Notes: generated by a model not told the origin, from the letters alone. A DNA stretch of 64,000 nucleotides from Massilia sp. BSC265 (GCF_000740675.1 NZ_JPXI01000030.1:1-64000), one strand, 5' to 3'; positions 30,978 through 42,770 are shown, counted from the stretch's first letter. Made by a program: numbers and translations.

Positions 30978-31748
30978 TTAGAGATCGTAATCGATGATCA
31001 GCGGGGCGTGGTCGCTGAAGCGCTCGTCCTTGTAGATCGACACATTCTTGGCGCATGCGGCCATTCCCGGGGTGGCGACGTGGTAATCGATGCGCCAGCC
31101 CACGTTCTTCGCATAGGCCTGGCCGCGGTTGCTCCACCAGGTGTAATGCTCTGCGTCCGGGTGGACCACGCGGTGCACGTCCACCAGGCCGACCTCGTCG
31201 AAGATGCGGGTCATCCAGGCACGTTCTTCCGGCAGGAAGCCGGAATTCTTCTGGTTGCCCTTCCAGTTCTTGAGGTCGATTTCCTTGTGCGCGATGTTCC
31301 AGTCGCCGCAGATGACGACCTCGCGGCCTTCCGCCTTTAGCTCCTGCAGGTGCGGCAGGAACACTTCCATGAAGCGGAACTTGGCCAGTTGGCGCTCCGG
31401 CGACGAGGAGCCGGACGGGCAGTAGACCGAGATGACGGTCAGGTTGCCGAAATCGCAGCGGGTGTAGCGGCCTTCGGCGTCGAATTCCGTGCAGCCGAAG
31501 CCGATGCGCCTGTTGTCCGGCGCGACGCGGCTGTAGACGCCCGTGCCCGAATATCCTTTCTTCTCGGCGTAGTGGAAGTGGCCGTGGTAGCCGTGGGGCG
31601 AGAGGAATTCCTCGGTCATGTCGGCCTGCTGCGCCTTCAGTTCCTGCACGCAAATGAAATCGGCGGACTGGGTGGCGAGCCAGTTGAAGAAACCTTTTTT
31701 GTGCGCAGAACGAATACCGTTCAGATTAGCAGAGATGATTCTTGGCAT
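30978..31748 (-). CDS. xth: Exodeoxyribonuclease III
   Basis: A 256-residue AP endonuclease/3' exonuclease of the base excision repair pathway. Catalytic motifs in order are ANLNGIRSA, QELKAQ (metal Glu), GDWNIAHKEIDL, GWRIDYH and SDHAPLIIDYDL at the end. The start MPRIISANLNG was chosen; an ATG 17 codons upstream gives an atypical leader. Confidence 0.94.
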   Translation of the reverse strand: MPRIISANLNGIRSAHKKGFFNWLATQSADFICVQELKAQQADMTEEFLSPHGYHGHFHYAEKKGYSGTGVYSRVAPDNRRIGFGCTEFDAEGRYTRCDFGNLTVISVYCPSGSSSPERQLAKFRFMEVFLPHLQELKAEGREVVICGDWNIAHKEIDLKNWKGNQKNSGFLPEERAWMTRIFDEVGLVDVHRVVHPDAEHYTWWSNRGQAYAKNVGWRIDYHVATPGMAACAKNVSIYKDERFSDHAPLIIDYDL

Positions 31749-31961
31749 GGATCGTGTTGGGATGGAAATGATAGCCGGCTTACGGCCAAATACATCCACA
31801 GTTTAGCGCGTTTTGTATCCATCAGGAACTTGATCCTTGTCGAAGTAAAGTGAAAAATTGCTGCGTTGCACCATGCTAGACTATTGGTCTACGTCATCGC
31901 ACGATTCTAAGTTTTTGGAAATTAGGATGTGTGTTGTTACTTCACTTTCTAAGCAAGACCC

Positions 31962-33386
31962 ATGAAGATCGATACGCACAGTGTTTTTCCCGACAGTGAT
32001 GTTTCCCACATTGTTCGGTTCTATGCCGACGACGCCCCCTTGCTGGCCGAAGTCGCCGGTTTCATCGACAGGGCGTTGGCTGCGCCTGGCACCGGCATCG
32101 TGATCGCTACCGCGAGCCATTGCGCGGGGATCCGGGACCTGCTGGCTGCCCCAAGCGGCGTGGTGTTTCTCGACGCCAAAGACACCCTCGCGCAGTTGCT
32201 GGTCGATGGCTGGCCCGATGAGCCGCGTTTTCGCGCCGTGTTGGGGCCGTTGTTGTCCAACGCCTCAGCGAGCGCCGGCCCAATACATATTTTCGTCGAG
32301 ATGGCCGCGCTGCTGTGCGCCCAGGGCCGATACCAAGCCGCACTGCGGCTCGAGCAGCTGTTGAACTGCCTGTGCGCGGACTACCGCTTGACCTTCTTCT
32401 GCGCTTATCCCTGGCGCGTGTTCCCGGATGCGGCCCAGGCCCAGGTTTTTGAGGACATCTGCGGCGAGCACGGTCATGCCTGTGGCAGCACGGTGCACGG
32501 CGTCAATCTTGATCTCAAGGGACGCTCGCTCGAGCAGGCGCGTCGCGAACAGATGGAAATTGCGCTCGGGGGGGAGGCGTCGGGGTATCGGCAGGAACAG
32601 GGGCCGGGTAACGCCGTCGAGGGCATGCACCACGTGGGTCCCGACGGCACTATTCTCTGGGCCGACCGCGCCGAACTGCAGATGCTCGGCTACCGCTGGG
32701 AAGAGTACGTAGGTCGCCACATCGCCAACTTCCATGTCGACGTCGAGATGGTCGACCTGATTCTGGACACCTTGCTGTCGGGCGGCGTCTTGGTCGACCA
32801 GCCGGCACGGCTGAGGTGCAAGGACGGCACGATCCGCCACGTGCAGATGTGTTCGAGCAGCTGTTTCGAGGATGGCAGGCTACGTTACAGCGCCTGTATC
32901 ACACGGGACGACACCAAGCGCAACGAGAGTGCCGGAGTACTGACGCAACGCGACCGGCTTCTGCTCAACTCTCCGATAGCCGTGGCCCTCTTCATGGCGC
33001 CCGATCTGCGCTTTCGCCTCGCCAACCGGCACTTCTGCGACCTGTTTGGCCGACGCGAACTGGTCGGCAAGCGGCTGGTCGAGGCGTTGCCGCAACTGCG
33101 ATATAGCGAGGTCGAAGCGGCGCTGGAGCACGTGTTCGAGACCGGCCAGCCCTGGTGCGGGAGGGAGCTGGGCCTGGTGCTGCCGAATGCGGACGGCATG
33201 CCGGAGGAGCGCTTTTTCAAGATTGACCTGGAGGCCCTGTACCAGGCTAGCGGCAAGCGCCATGGAGTGATGGCCGTGGTAGTCGACGTCACAGGGAGTG
33301 TGCGCACCCGTCGTCTGGGCATCCTGCAGCCCTCGAAAGCGCAAGCAACTGCCGGACAGGCCCGAGACCAGCCGCGCCAGGAGTGA
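31962..33386 (+). CDS. MEDS-PAS-PAS sensory protein without output domain
   Basis: A 474-residue cytosolic protein. Residues about 15-190 look like a MEDS (DcmR sensory) domain: HIVRFYADDAPLLAEVAGFI, GTGIVIATASH, FLDAKDTLAQLLVDG. Two PAS-like domains follow (about 215-320 with GPDGTILWADRAELQMLGY, and 335-455 with DLRFRLANRHFCDLFGR). The tail is short and polar. No histidine kinase, GGDEF, EAL, HTH or methyl-accepting domain follows. Its partner is unknown; pyrE downstream is unrelated. Confidence 0.75.
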   Translation: MKIDTHSVFPDSDVSHIVRFYADDAPLLAEVAGFIDRALAAPGTGIVIATASHCAGIRDLLAAPSGVVFLDAKDTLAQLLVDGWPDEPRFRAVLGPLLSNASASAGPIHIFVEMAALLCAQGRYQAALRLEQLLNCLCADYRLTFFCAYPWRVFPDAAQAQVFEDICGEHGHACGSTVHGVNLDLKGRSLEQARREQMEIALGGEASGYRQEQGPGNAVEGMHHVGPDGTILWADRAELQMLGYRWEEYVGRHIANFHVDVEMVDLILDTLLSGGVLVDQPARLRCKDGTIRHVQMCSSSCFEDGRLRYSACITRDDTKRNESAGVLTQRDRLLLNSPIAVALFMAPDLRFRLANRHFCDLFGRRELVGKRLVEALPQLRYSEVEAALEHVFETGQPWCGRELGLVLPNADGMPEERFFKIDLEALYQASGKRHGVMAVVVDVTGSVRTRRLGILQPSKAQATAGQARDQPRQE

Positions 33387-33456
33387 GTCGACCTAAGCTG
33401 CGCGGCTTCAGGCGCGCGGTTTACAATACGGGCTTTTGAATCTTCAGGAGAAGCAC

Positions 33457-34116
33457 GTGAGCGACCTGCGCCAGGAATTTATTGCATTTTCGGTCAAGGC
33501 CGAGGTATTGAAGTTCGGTCAATTCACCACCAAGGCCGGGCGCCAGTCGCCGTACTTCTTCAATGCCGGCCTGTTCCACGACGGCGCGACCCTGGGCCAG
33601 CTCGCGCAGTTCTATGCGCAGACCCTGCTCGATTCGGGGGTGCAGTTCGACATGCTGTTCGGCCCGGCCTACAAGGGCATCACCCTCGCATCCGCTACCG
33701 CCGTGGCGCTGGCCGCCAAGGGCCGCAACACCTCGTTTGCCTACAACCGCAAGGAAGCCAAGGACCACGGCGAGGGCGGCACCATCGTCGGCGCCAGGCT
33801 GGCGGGCAAGGTGGTCATCATCGACGACGTGATCTCGGCCGGCACCTCGGTGCGCGAATCGGTCGACATGATCCGCGCCGCCGGCGCCGAGCCGGCCGCC
33901 GTGCTGATCGCGCTCGACCGCATGGAGCGTTCCGGCAAGGACGGCGCGCTGTCCGAGCACTCGGCGGTGCAGCAGGTGTCGCAGGAATTCGGCATCCCGG
34001 TGATCTCGATCGCCAACCTGGACGACCTGTTCACTTATCTCTCGAACGAGGCCGGCGCCGACCTGGGTGCGCATAAAGAGGCCGTTGCGGCTTACCGCAC
34101 GCGCTACGGCGTCTGA
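33457..34116 (+). CDS. pyrE: Orotate phosphoribosyltransferase
   Basis: A 219-residue pyrimidine biosynthesis enzyme converting orotate and PRPP to OMP. The PRPP loop VVIIDDVISAGTS is about residues 115-127, and the N-terminal substrate region KFGQFTTKAGRQSPYFFN is typical. The GTG start at 33457 is preferred since AGGAG lies 7 nt ahead; an upstream TTG would put that box inside the gene. Confidence 0.95.
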   Translation: MSDLRQEFIAFSVKAEVLKFGQFTTKAGRQSPYFFNAGLFHDGATLGQLAQFYAQTLLDSGVQFDMLFGPAYKGITLASATAVALAAKGRNTSFAYNRKEAKDHGEGGTIVGARLAGKVVIIDDVISAGTSVRESVDMIRAAGAEPAAVLIALDRMERSGKDGALSEHSAVQQVSQEFGIPVISIANLDDLFTYLSNEAGADLGAHKEAVAAYRTRYGV

Positions 34117-34128
34117 ATCTGAAAGCGT

Positions 34129-34158
34129 AAAAAAACCGGAGCATGCTCCGGTTTTTTT
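34129..34158. terminator. Bidirectional terminator between pyrE and gatB
   Basis: aaaaaaaccggagc-atgc-tccggttttttt: a GC-rich stem flanked by A7 and T7 runs, so it works for pyrE on the plus strand and gatB on the minus strand. Confidence 0.9.
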
Positions 34159-34173
34159 GTTCAAGCAGCTTCG

Positions 34174-35634
34174 TCAGCCTGCCAGCTTCTTCTTCAGCAG
34201 CTCGGTCACCTGGGCCGGGTTGGCCTTGCCTTTGGATGCCTTCATGGTCTGGCCGATCAGCGCGTTGATCGCGGCTTCCTTGCCGGCGCGGTACTGCTCG
34301 ACCGACTTGGCGTTGGCGGCCAGCACGTCGTCGACGATCGCTTCCAGCGCGCCCGTGTCCGAGATCTGCTTCAGGCCCTTCTGGTCGATCACGGTGTCGG
34401 CCAGGTTCACGTCATCCGACTTTGCTTCCCACATGGCGGCGAAGACTTCCTTGCCGGCCTTGTTCGAGATGGTGCCGTCGGCGATGCGCTTCAGGAGCAG
34501 GGCCAACTGGGCGGCACTCACCGGCGACTGGTCGAGCTCGACGCCTTCGCGGTTCAGGGTCGACGAAACGTCGCCCATCATCCAGTTCGCGGCGGCTTTC
34601 GCGTTTTCCTTGCCGGCAGCTAACACCACGGCTTCGTAGTAGGTCGCCATGGCCTTGGAGGAAGTCAGCACCAGGCTGTCGTACTCCGGCAGGCCGTACT
34701 CGCCGGTGAAGCGTGCGCGCAGGGCGCCCGGCAGTTCCGGCATGTCGGCCTTGATGCGCTCGATCCAGTCCTGGCCGATGACCAGGGGAGGCAGGTCCGG
34801 GTCCGGGAAGTAGCGGTAGTCCTGCGCGTCTTCCTTGGTGCGCATGGAGCGGGTCTCTTTCTTGTCCGGGTCCCACAGGCGGGTGGCCTGGATCACCTTG
34901 CCGCCGTCTTCGATCAGCTCGATCTGGCGCCGCACTTCGTAGTGGATCGCTTCTTCCATGAAGCGGAAGGAGTTCAGGTTCTTGATCTCGCAGCGGGTGC
35001 CGAATTCCTTCTGGCCGACCGGGCGCACCGAGACGTTGACGTCGCAGCGGAAGGAGCCTTCCTGCATGTTGCCGTCGCAGACCCCCAGCCACACCACCAG
35101 CGAGTGCAAGGCCTTGGCATAGGCCACGGCCTCGGCGGCGCTGCGCATCTCCGGCTCGGACACGATCTCGAGCAGCGGCGTGCCGGCACGGTTCAGGTCG
35201 ATGCCGCTCATGCCGGCATAGTCCTCATGCAGCGACTTGCCGGCATCCTCTTCCAGGTGGGCGCGGGTCAGGTTGACGGTCTTCGTCTCCAGCTTGCCGT
35301 CCTTTTCGTAGGCGAAGCTGATGGTGCCGCCCTGGACCACCGGGTCCTCGAACTGGCTGATCTGGTAGCCCTTCGGCAGGTCGGGGTAGAAGTAGTTCTT
35401 GCGGGCGAAGACCGACTGCGGCGCGATCTTGGCGCCGACGGCCAGGCCGAAGCGGATCGCGCGCTCGACGGCGCCGCGGTTCAGTACCGGCAGCACGCCC
35501 GGCAGCGCCAGGTCGACCGGGCTGGCCTGGGTGTTCGGCTCGGCGCCGAAGCGGATCGAGCTGCCGCTGAAGATTTTCGAGTTGGTCGTGAGCTGCACGT
35601 GGTTCTCAAGACCGATGACGACTTCCCATTGCAT
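34174..35634 (-). CDS. gatB: Aspartyl/glutamyl-tRNA amidotransferase subunit B
   Basis: A 486-residue kinase/tRNA-binding subunit of the GatCAB complex, which turns misacylated Glu-tRNA(Gln) or Asp-tRNA(Asn) into Gln- or Asn-tRNA. The start [15 protein letters not shown], the stretch [33 protein letters not shown] and the C-terminal YqeY-like region with [15 protein letters not shown] are characteristic. It is last in gatC-gatA-gatB, 31 nt after gatA. Confidence 0.96.
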   Translation of the reverse strand: MQWEVVIGLENHVQLTTNSKIFSGSSIRFGAEPNTQASPVDLALPGVLPVLNRGAVERAIRFGLAVGAKIAPQSVFARKNYFYPDLPKGYQISQFEDPVVQGGTISFAYEKDGKLETKTVNLTRAHLEEDAGKSLHEDYAGMSGIDLNRAGTPLLEIVSEPEMRSAAEAVAYAKALHSLVVWLGVCDGNMQEGSFRCDVNVSVRPVGQKEFGTRCEIKNLNSFRFMEEAIHYEVRRQIELIEDGGKVIQATRLWDPDKKETRSMRTKEDAQDYRYFPDPDLPPLVIGQDWIERIKADMPELPGALRARFTGEYGLPEYDSLVLTSSKAMATYYEAVVLAAGKENAKAAANWMMGDVSSTLNREGVELDQSPVSAAQLALLLKRIADGTISNKAGKEVFAAMWEAKSDDVNLADTVIDQKGLKQISDTGALEAIVDDVLAANAKSVEQYRAGKEAAINALIGQTMKASKGKANPAQVTELLKKKLAG

Positions 35635-35665
35635 AGTGTGTTCTCTCTTTTCTATCGGTCCGGGC

Positions 35666-37141
35666 TCAGACGCCTTCCGGCGCGCGGGTATGCCAGTCGG
35701 TCACCTGCTGGTACTGGTGCGCGATGTTCAGCAGCTTGGCTTCGGCGAAGTAGTTGCCGATGATTTGCAGGCCGACCGGACGCTTGCCGTTCTTTTCACC
35801 TTGGCCGAAACCGACCGGGATCGACATGCCCGGCAAACCGGCCAGGCTGGTCGACAGGGTGAAGATGTCGGCCAGGTAGTTCGCCACCGGGTCGTTGGCC
35901 TTGCTGCCCAGGTCCCAGGCCACCGTCGGCGCCACCGGGCCCATGATCACGTCGCACTGGTCCTTGAACGCGGCCTGGAAGTCGTCCGCGATCAGGCGGC
36001 GGATCTTCTGCGCCTGCACGTAGTAAGCGTCGTAGTAGCCGTGGCACAGCACGTAGGTGCCGACCATGATGCGGCGCTGGACCTCGCGGCCGAAGCCTTC
36101 GGCGCGGGTTTTGCGGTACATGTCCTGCAGGTCCTTGTACTCCGCGGCGCGGTGGCCGTAGCGCACGCCGTCGAAGCGCGACAGGTTCGATGAGGCTTCC
36201 GCGGGGGCGATGATGTAGTAGGTCGGGATCGAGAGCGCGGTCTTCGGCAGCGAGATCTCGACCAGGGAGGCGCCCAGCTTGACGAATTCGTCCAGCGCGG
36301 CGCGCACGGCCTGCTCGACGTCCTGCGCCAGGCCTTCGCCGAAGTACTCCTTCGGCACGCCGATGCGCAGGCCGGTCAGCGGCTTGTTCAGGTCGCGGGT
36401 GTAGTCTTCAGTCACGTTGCCCTGCTCGACGGTCAGGCTGGTCGAATCGCGCTCGTCGAAGCCGATCATCTCGTTGAGCAGCAGGGCGCAGTCCTCGGCG
36501 GTCTGGGCGATCGGGCCGCCCTGGTCCAGCGAGGAAGCGAAGGCGATCATGCCGAAGCGCGACACGCGGCCGTAGGTCGGCTTGATGCCGGTGACGCCGC
36601 AGAAGGCGGCCGGCTGGCGGATCGAGCCGCCGGTGTCGGTGGCGGTGGCGGCCGGCGCCAGGCGCGCGGCGATCGCGGCGGCCGAGCCGCCCGAGGAGCC
36701 GCCCGGCACTGCCAGCGGATCCCAGGGGTTCTTCACCGCGCCGAAGGCCGAGTTCTCGTTGGCCGAGCCCATCGCGAATTCGTCGAGGTTGACCTTGCCC
36801 AGGGTGACCATGCCGGCACGGTTGAAGCGTTCGACCACGGTCGCGTCGAAGGGGCTTTCATAATTGGCCAGCATCTTCGAGCCGGCTGTGGTGCGCCAGC
36901 CACGGGTCACGAAGATGTCCTTGTGCGCGATCGGCACGCCGGTCAGCGGGCCGGCCGTGCCGCCGGCGATGCGCGCGTCGGCCGCGGCAGCCTGTGCCAG
37001 GGTGCGTTCGCGGTCCAGGTGCAGGAAGGCGTTGTGGCTGCTCGCGTCGATGCGGTCGAGGTAGTGGCTGGTCAGTTCGACGCTCGAGACCTGCTTCGAT
37101 TGCAGGAGCGCGGACAGCTCTTTGATGGTCTTGTTGTGCAT
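35666..37141 (-). CDS. gatA: Aspartyl/glutamyl-tRNA amidotransferase subunit A
   Basis: A 491-residue amidase-signature subunit that releases ammonia from glutamine for GatB. The catalytic triad fits Lys in PIAHKDIF, Ser in [12 protein letters not shown] and the nucleophile Ser in [11 protein letters not shown]. The length is normal. It is 45 nt after gatC and probably in one transcript with it. Confidence 0.96.
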   Translation of the reverse strand: MHNKTIKELSALLQSKQVSSVELTSHYLDRIDASSHNAFLHLDRERTLAQAAAADARIAGGTAGPLTGVPIAHKDIFVTRGWRTTAGSKMLANYESPFDATVVERFNRAGMVTLGKVNLDEFAMGSANENSAFGAVKNPWDPLAVPGGSSGGSAAAIAARLAPAATATDTGGSIRQPAAFCGVTGIKPTYGRVSRFGMIAFASSLDQGGPIAQTAEDCALLLNEMIGFDERDSTSLTVEQGNVTEDYTRDLNKPLTGLRIGVPKEYFGEGLAQDVEQAVRAALDEFVKLGASLVEISLPKTALSIPTYYIIAPAEASSNLSRFDGVRYGHRAAEYKDLQDMYRKTRAEGFGREVQRRIMVGTYVLCHGYYDAYYVQAQKIRRLIADDFQAAFKDQCDVIMGPVAPTVAWDLGSKANDPVANYLADIFTLSTSLAGLPGMSIPVGFGQGEKNGKRPVGLQIIGNYFAEAKLLNIAHQYQQVTDWHTRAPEGV

Positions 37142-37186
37142 GTGCGTGTCGATTCTGGAGGCAGGAGCGGGTGCTCGGGTGCGGGA

Positions 37187-37486
37187 TTACTCGATGACTT
37201 TCGGGACCAGGTACAGGCCGTCCTGCGCCTTGGGCGCCGGCGCCTGGTAGTCCTCGCGGCGGTTCTCTTCGGTCACCACGTCGTCGCGCAGGCGCAGCGG
37301 CAGCGCCATGATGGCCGCCAGCGGCTGCGACAAGGGCGCAACACCGGTCGTGTCCACCGCCTGCATCTGCTCGGCCAAGGCGAAGATGCCGTTCAGTTCG
37401 GCCAGCGCGGTCTCCGCGTGGGCTTCGTCCATCTCGAGCTGGGCCAGGTTGGCGATGCGTTTTACGTCTGAAAGTGTCAGGGACAT
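37187..37486 (-). CDS. gatC: Aspartyl/glutamyl-tRNA amidotransferase subunit C
   Basis: A 99-residue small subunit that stabilises GatA-GatB. It starts [21 protein letters not shown] and ends YLVPKVIE, both typical for GatC. An ATG ten codons further upstream ([10 protein letters not shown]) is less likely. It is the first gene of gatCAB, divergent from mreB. Confidence 0.93.
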   Translation of the reverse strand: MSLTLSDVKRIANLAQLEMDEAHAETALAELNGIFALAEQMQAVDTTGVAPLSQPLAAIMALPLRLRDDVVTEENRREDYQAPAPKAQDGLYLVPKVIE

Positions 37487-38856
<1,370 letters not shown>

Positions 38857-38890
38857 ATTCACCGATAACAGCGGCGCGGCCGATGTTGCA

Positions 38891-38931
38891 GCGGGCAGGG
38901 CGTGCGGATCAGTCCGCGCGCGTCTGCCCGC
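38891..38931 (+). promoter_or_regulatory. Nested stem-loop between mreB and mreC
   Basis: An outer stem GCGGGCAG (38891-38898) / CTGCCCGC (38924-38931) encloses an inner stem GCGGA-tcag-TCCGC (38904-38917). It has no T-run. It may be a processing or attenuation structure that lets mreB be made in excess over mreC and mreD. Confidence 0.45.
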
Positions 38932-38977
38932 GTTGACATTCGCAGCGCGCGCCGACTAGACAGGACGCCAACAGGGC

Positions 38978-40201
38978 ATGCAATACAGTCCTCCGCCGCT
39001 TTTCAAACAGGGTGCCCCCGCACGGGTGAAGGCGATCGTCTTTGCGCTCATCTCGGTGATGCTCCTCGTAGTCGACGCGCGCTACCAGACCCTGGCCTCG
39101 GTGCGCCAGGTCGCCGCCACGGTCCTCTATCCGCTGCAGATGGCCGCCCTGTTGCCGCGCGAGGCGCTCGGCAACATGGCCGGCTACTTTTCCTCGATTT
39201 CCTCGCTCCAGAAGGAAGTGCACGAGCTCAAGACCCAGCAGCTGGCGCAGGCGCGCCTGCTGCAGCAGGCCCAGCTCCAGATGGCCGAGAACGCGCAGCT
39301 GCGCCGCCTGATGGATGCGAAACAGCACCTGCCGGTCCAGGCGCAGATGACCGAGATCCTGTACGACGCGCGCGACCCGTCGACGCGCCGCATCGTGATC
39401 GACCGCGGCTCGCGCCACGATGTCGTGCCCGGCCTGCCGGTGATCGACCATGCGGGCGTGGTCGGCCAGGTCACGCGCGTCTACCCGTTCACCTCCGAAG
39501 TCACGCTCCTGACCGACAGGGACCAGGCAATCCCGGTCCAGGTGCTGCGCAGCGGCCTGCGCAGCATCGCCTATGGCCGCGGCCAGTCCGGCCTGCTCGA
39601 CCTGCGCTTCGTGGTGGCCAATGCCGACATCCAGGTCGGCGACGTGCTCGTCACCTCGGGCCTGGACGGCATGTACCCGGCCGGCCTGGCGGTGGCCAAG
39701 GTGGTGCAGGTCGAGAGCGTGGCCGGCGGCACCTTCGGCCGCGTGGTCGGCCAGCCGCTGGGCGGCATCGACCGCAACCGCCAGCTCCTGATCATCATGT
39801 CGCAGTCGAACCTGCCGCCGAAGCCCCAGGCCGGAGCCAAGCCGGGCGCCACCACCGCGCGCCGCAAGCTGCCGGACATGGCGCCGATTCCCGCTCCGCC
39901 ACTGGCGCCTTCGCCGCTGCCGCCACAGGGCGTGCCGGCGCAGCCCGCGGCCGGCGCAGGCGTGCCGGCCGCTGCCCCTCCCGCCCAGCAGGCCGGTACG
40001 ACGCCTGCCACACCGCGCGCCGCCGCGCCGTCCCGCACGCCCGCGGCCCAGCCGCAGGCCGCCACCGTCAACCCGGGCGGCACCCCGGCCGTCACGGCAG
40101 GGGGGGGCACGCCGCCGTCCGCGCAAGCGCCGGCGCCTGCCGGCAACGCCGCGGCGACTGCGGTCAACAAACTCAGCCCGGCCACCAGGGAGGGCCAATA
40201 A
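38978..40201 (+). CDS. mreC: Rod shape-determining protein MreC
   Basis: A 407-residue protein with a short cytosolic start, one membrane helix (about residues 17-36), a coiled coil (SSLQKEVHELKTQQLAQARLL) and the periplasmic beta domains (RDPSTRRIVIDRGSRHDVVPGLPVI). The last 130 residues are Pro/Ala-rich and low in complexity, longer than in E. coli MreC. The TAA overlaps the mreD start (TAATG). Confidence 0.95.
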   Translation: MQYSPPPLFKQGAPARVKAIVFALISVMLLVVDARYQTLASVRQVAATVLYPLQMAALLPREALGNMAGYFSSISSLQKEVHELKTQQLAQARLLQQAQLQMAENAQLRRLMDAKQHLPVQAQMTEILYDARDPSTRRIVIDRGSRHDVVPGLPVIDHAGVVGQVTRVYPFTSEVTLLTDRDQAIPVQVLRSGLRSIAYGRGQSGLLDLRFVVANADIQVGDVLVTSGLDGMYPAGLAVAKVVQVESVAGGTFGRVVGQPLGGIDRNRQLLIIMSQSNLPPKPQAGAKPGATTARRKLPDMAPIPAPPLAPSPLPPQGVPAQPAAGAGVPAAAPPAQQAGTTPATPRAAAPSRTPAAQPQAATVNPGGTPAVTAGGGTPPSAQAPAPAGNAAATAVNKLSPATREGQ

Positions 40202-40719
40202 TGCCCGGTAACCGTCCGCATTACATCCTGCTGCCCGTCAGCCCGCTGTTCATCACCTTCAGCCTGGTCTGTGCCTTCATGCTCAACCTGCTGCCGATGG
40301 GCCGCTGGGTCGGCGCCCCCGACTTCGTCGCGCTGGTGCTCGTGTTCTGGGGCATCCACCAGCCGCGCAAGGTCGGCATCGGCGTCGCCTTCGTCATGGG
40401 CCTCCTGATGGACGTGCACGACGCCAGCCTGCTGGGCGAGAACGCGCTCGCCTACACGCTGCTGTCCTACCTTGCCATCATGATCCACCGCCGCGTGCTG
40501 TGGTTCCGCCTGGTGACCCAGGCCATGCATGTGTTCCCGCTGCTGCTGCTGGCGCAGGCGGTGCAGGCCTTCGTCCACTTTACTGCCTCGGGCCGCTTCC
40601 CCGGCATCCTGCACTTCGCCGAGAGCCTGGTCGCTGTCGCCCTGTGGCCGGTGATTACCTGGCTATTGCTGGCGCCGCAGCGCCGCGCCGTCGACCGCGA
40701 CCATACCCGGCCGATCTGA
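40201..40719 (+). CDS. mreD: Rod shape-determining protein MreD
   Basis: A 172-residue membrane protein with about five helices. The MPGNRPHYILLPVSPLFITF start and DVHDASLLGENALAYTLLSY are typical for betaproteobacterial MreD. It is translationally coupled to mreC through TAATG. Confidence 0.94.
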   Translation: MPGNRPHYILLPVSPLFITFSLVCAFMLNLLPMGRWVGAPDFVALVLVFWGIHQPRKVGIGVAFVMGLLMDVHDASLLGENALAYTLLSYLAIMIHRRVLWFRLVTQAMHVFPLLLLAQAVQAFVHFTASGRFPGILHFAESLVAVALWPVITWLLLAPQRRAVDRDHTRPI

Positions 40720-40751
40720 CCAATCCGACCGCATTTACCGAGTTCTCCGCT

Positions 40752-42767
40752 GTGACCGAATTCAAGGACAACGACCGCGAGATCCACCTGTTTCGCATGC
40801 GCCTCACGGCGCTGGTGGCGCTCGTCTTCATCTGCTTCGGCCTGCTGGTAGCGCGCTTGGTCTGGCTGCAGGTGCTGCGCCACGACCAGTTCGCGCTGCA
40901 GGCCGAGGGCAACCGTATCGCGCTGGTGCCCATCGTGCCCAACCGCGGCCTGATCGTGGACCGCAACGGCGTGGTCCTGGCGCGCAACTACTCGGCCTAC
41001 ACGCTCGAGATCACGCCGTCCAAGCTGCAGGCCAACATGGAGTCGGTGATCGACGAGCTGTCCAAGCTGGTCGAGATCGACGCACGCGACCGGCGCCGCT
41101 TCAAACGCCTGTTGGAAGAGTCGCGCACGTTCGCCAGTGTGCCGTTGCGTACCCGGCTGACCGACGACGAAGTGGCGCGTTTTACCGCGCAGCGCTTCCG
41201 CTTTCCGGGCGTGGAAGTACAGGCGCGCCTGTTCCGCCAGTATCCACTGGGCGAGACCGCCTCGCACGTGATCGGCTACATCGGCCGCATCAACCAGAAG
41301 GAGAAGGCCCAGCTCGAAGAGGACGGCCTGAATGCCAACTACAACGGCACCGAGCATATCGGCAAGGAAGGCGTCGAGAAGAAGTACGAGAACTACCTGC
41401 ACGGCACCACCGGCTACGAAAAGGTCGAGCGTACCGCCGGCGGACGCGCCATCCGCACGCTGTCGCGCACGCCGCCGACGCCGGGCAGCAACCTGATCCT
41501 GTCGATCGACATCGAGCTGCAGAAGGTGGTTGAGGAAGCCTTCGGCGAGAACCGCGGCGCGCTGGTGGCGATCGAGCCCTCCACCGGCGACGTGCTGGCC
41601 TACGTCTCGCGTCCCGGCTTCGACCCCAACCTGTTCGTCGATGGCATCGACACCCAGAGCTGGAACGAGCTGAACACCTCGCTCGACCGGCCGCTGATGA
41701 ACCGCGCGCTGTCGGGCACCTATCCGCCGGCTTCGACCTTGAAGCCCTTCATGTCGCTCGCCGCGCTCGAAATGGGTTTTCGCAAGCCCTCGGACGCCAT
41801 TCGCGATCCCGGCTTCTACATCCTGGGCGGGCACCGCTTCCGCGATGTCAAGCCGGGCGGCCACGGCGTGGTCGACATGTACAGGTCGGTGGTGCAATCC
41901 TGCGATACCTATTACTACCAGCTCGGCAACGAGATGGGTATCGATAACATCTCGAATTTCATGAAGCAGTTCGGCTTCGGCGAGCTGACCGGCATCGACC
42001 TCGAGCACGAAAAGACCGGCGTGCGCCCGTCCAAGGAATGGAAGGCCAAGCGTTTCGCCAAGAACCCGCGTGCCGGCAAATGGGTTGGCGGCGACACCAT
42101 CTCGGTTTCGATCGGGCAGGGCTTCAACGACTACACCATGATCCAGCTGGCGCACGCGGTCTCGACCCTGGCCAACAACGGGATCGTGATGAAGCCGCAC
42201 CTGGTCAAGCTGATCGAGGACGGCGCCACCAAGCAGCGCACCCAGACGGTGCCGAAGGAATCCCGCCGCATCCCGCTCAAGCAGGCGAACATCGACTTCA
42301 TCAAGCACACCATGGTCGGCGTGACCCAGGAATCCTACGGCACGGGTTTCCGCGCCTTCGCTAATGCCGGCTATGTCTCTGGTGGCAAGACCGGTACCGC
42401 CCAGGTGATCGGCCTGAAGGGCGCCAAGTACAATGCCAACGCCATCGACGAGCGCCACCGCGACAACGCGCTCTACATCGGCTTCGCCCCGGCCGACAAG
42501 CCGACCATCGCGCTGGCACTGATCGTCGAGAACGTCGGCTCCGGAGGCTCGACCGCGGCGCCAATCGCGCGCAAGACATTTGACTACTACCTGCTGGGCA
42601 AGCGTCCGGCGCCGCCGATACCGAAAGAAGGGGCCGGCGTCGCCAAGGCTACCGGCACCGCGGTCGCGACCCCGAAAGCCGCGCAGCCGGCGGTACCCGC
42701 TGCCGCACCGATCGTCCACGCGGCAGCTCCGGCGACGCCTGGCGTACCCAGTACTCGAAAGGAATAA
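40752..42767 (+). CDS. mrdA: Peptidoglycan transpeptidase PBP2
   Basis: A 671-residue elongation-specific penicillin-binding protein with one N-terminal membrane helix (ALVALVFICFGLLVARLVWL). The transpeptidase motifs are STLK (serine nucleophile in YPPASTLKPFM), SCD (VVQSCDTYYYQLG) and KTGTAQ. The GTG giving VTEFKDNDREIHLFRMRL is preferred as the start; an internal ATG 15 codons later would also leave the membrane helix. The C-terminal tail is Ala/Pro-rich. RodA follows after 3 nt. Confidence 0.95.
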   Translation: MTEFKDNDREIHLFRMRLTALVALVFICFGLLVARLVWLQVLRHDQFALQAEGNRIALVPIVPNRGLIVDRNGVVLARNYSAYTLEITPSKLQANMESVIDELSKLVEIDARDRRRFKRLLEESRTFASVPLRTRLTDDEVARFTAQRFRFPGVEVQARLFRQYPLGETASHVIGYIGRINQKEKAQLEEDGLNANYNGTEHIGKEGVEKKYENYLHGTTGYEKVERTAGGRAIRTLSRTPPTPGSNLILSIDIELQKVVEEAFGENRGALVAIEPSTGDVLAYVSRPGFDPNLFVDGIDTQSWNELNTSLDRPLMNRALSGTYPPASTLKPFMSLAALEMGFRKPSDAIRDPGFYILGGHRFRDVKPGGHGVVDMYRSVVQSCDTYYYQLGNEMGIDNISNFMKQFGFGELTGIDLEHEKTGVRPSKEWKAKRFAKNPRAGKWVGGDTISVSIGQGFNDYTMIQLAHAVSTLANNGIVMKPHLVKLIEDGATKQRTQTVPKESRRIPLKQANIDFIKHTMVGVTQESYGTGFRAFANAGYVSGGKTGTAQVIGLKGAKYNANAIDERHRDNALYIGFAPADKPTIALALIVENVGSGGSTAAPIARKTFDYYLLGKRPAPPIPKEGAGVAKATGTAVATPKAAQPAVPAAAPIVHAAAPATPGVPSTRKE

Positions 42768-42770
42768 GTC

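Noticed and set aside
31873..31891. tagac-tattg-gtcta dyad upstream of the MEDS-PAS gene
   Set aside because: Only 5-bp arms; expected by chance in this length of sequence.
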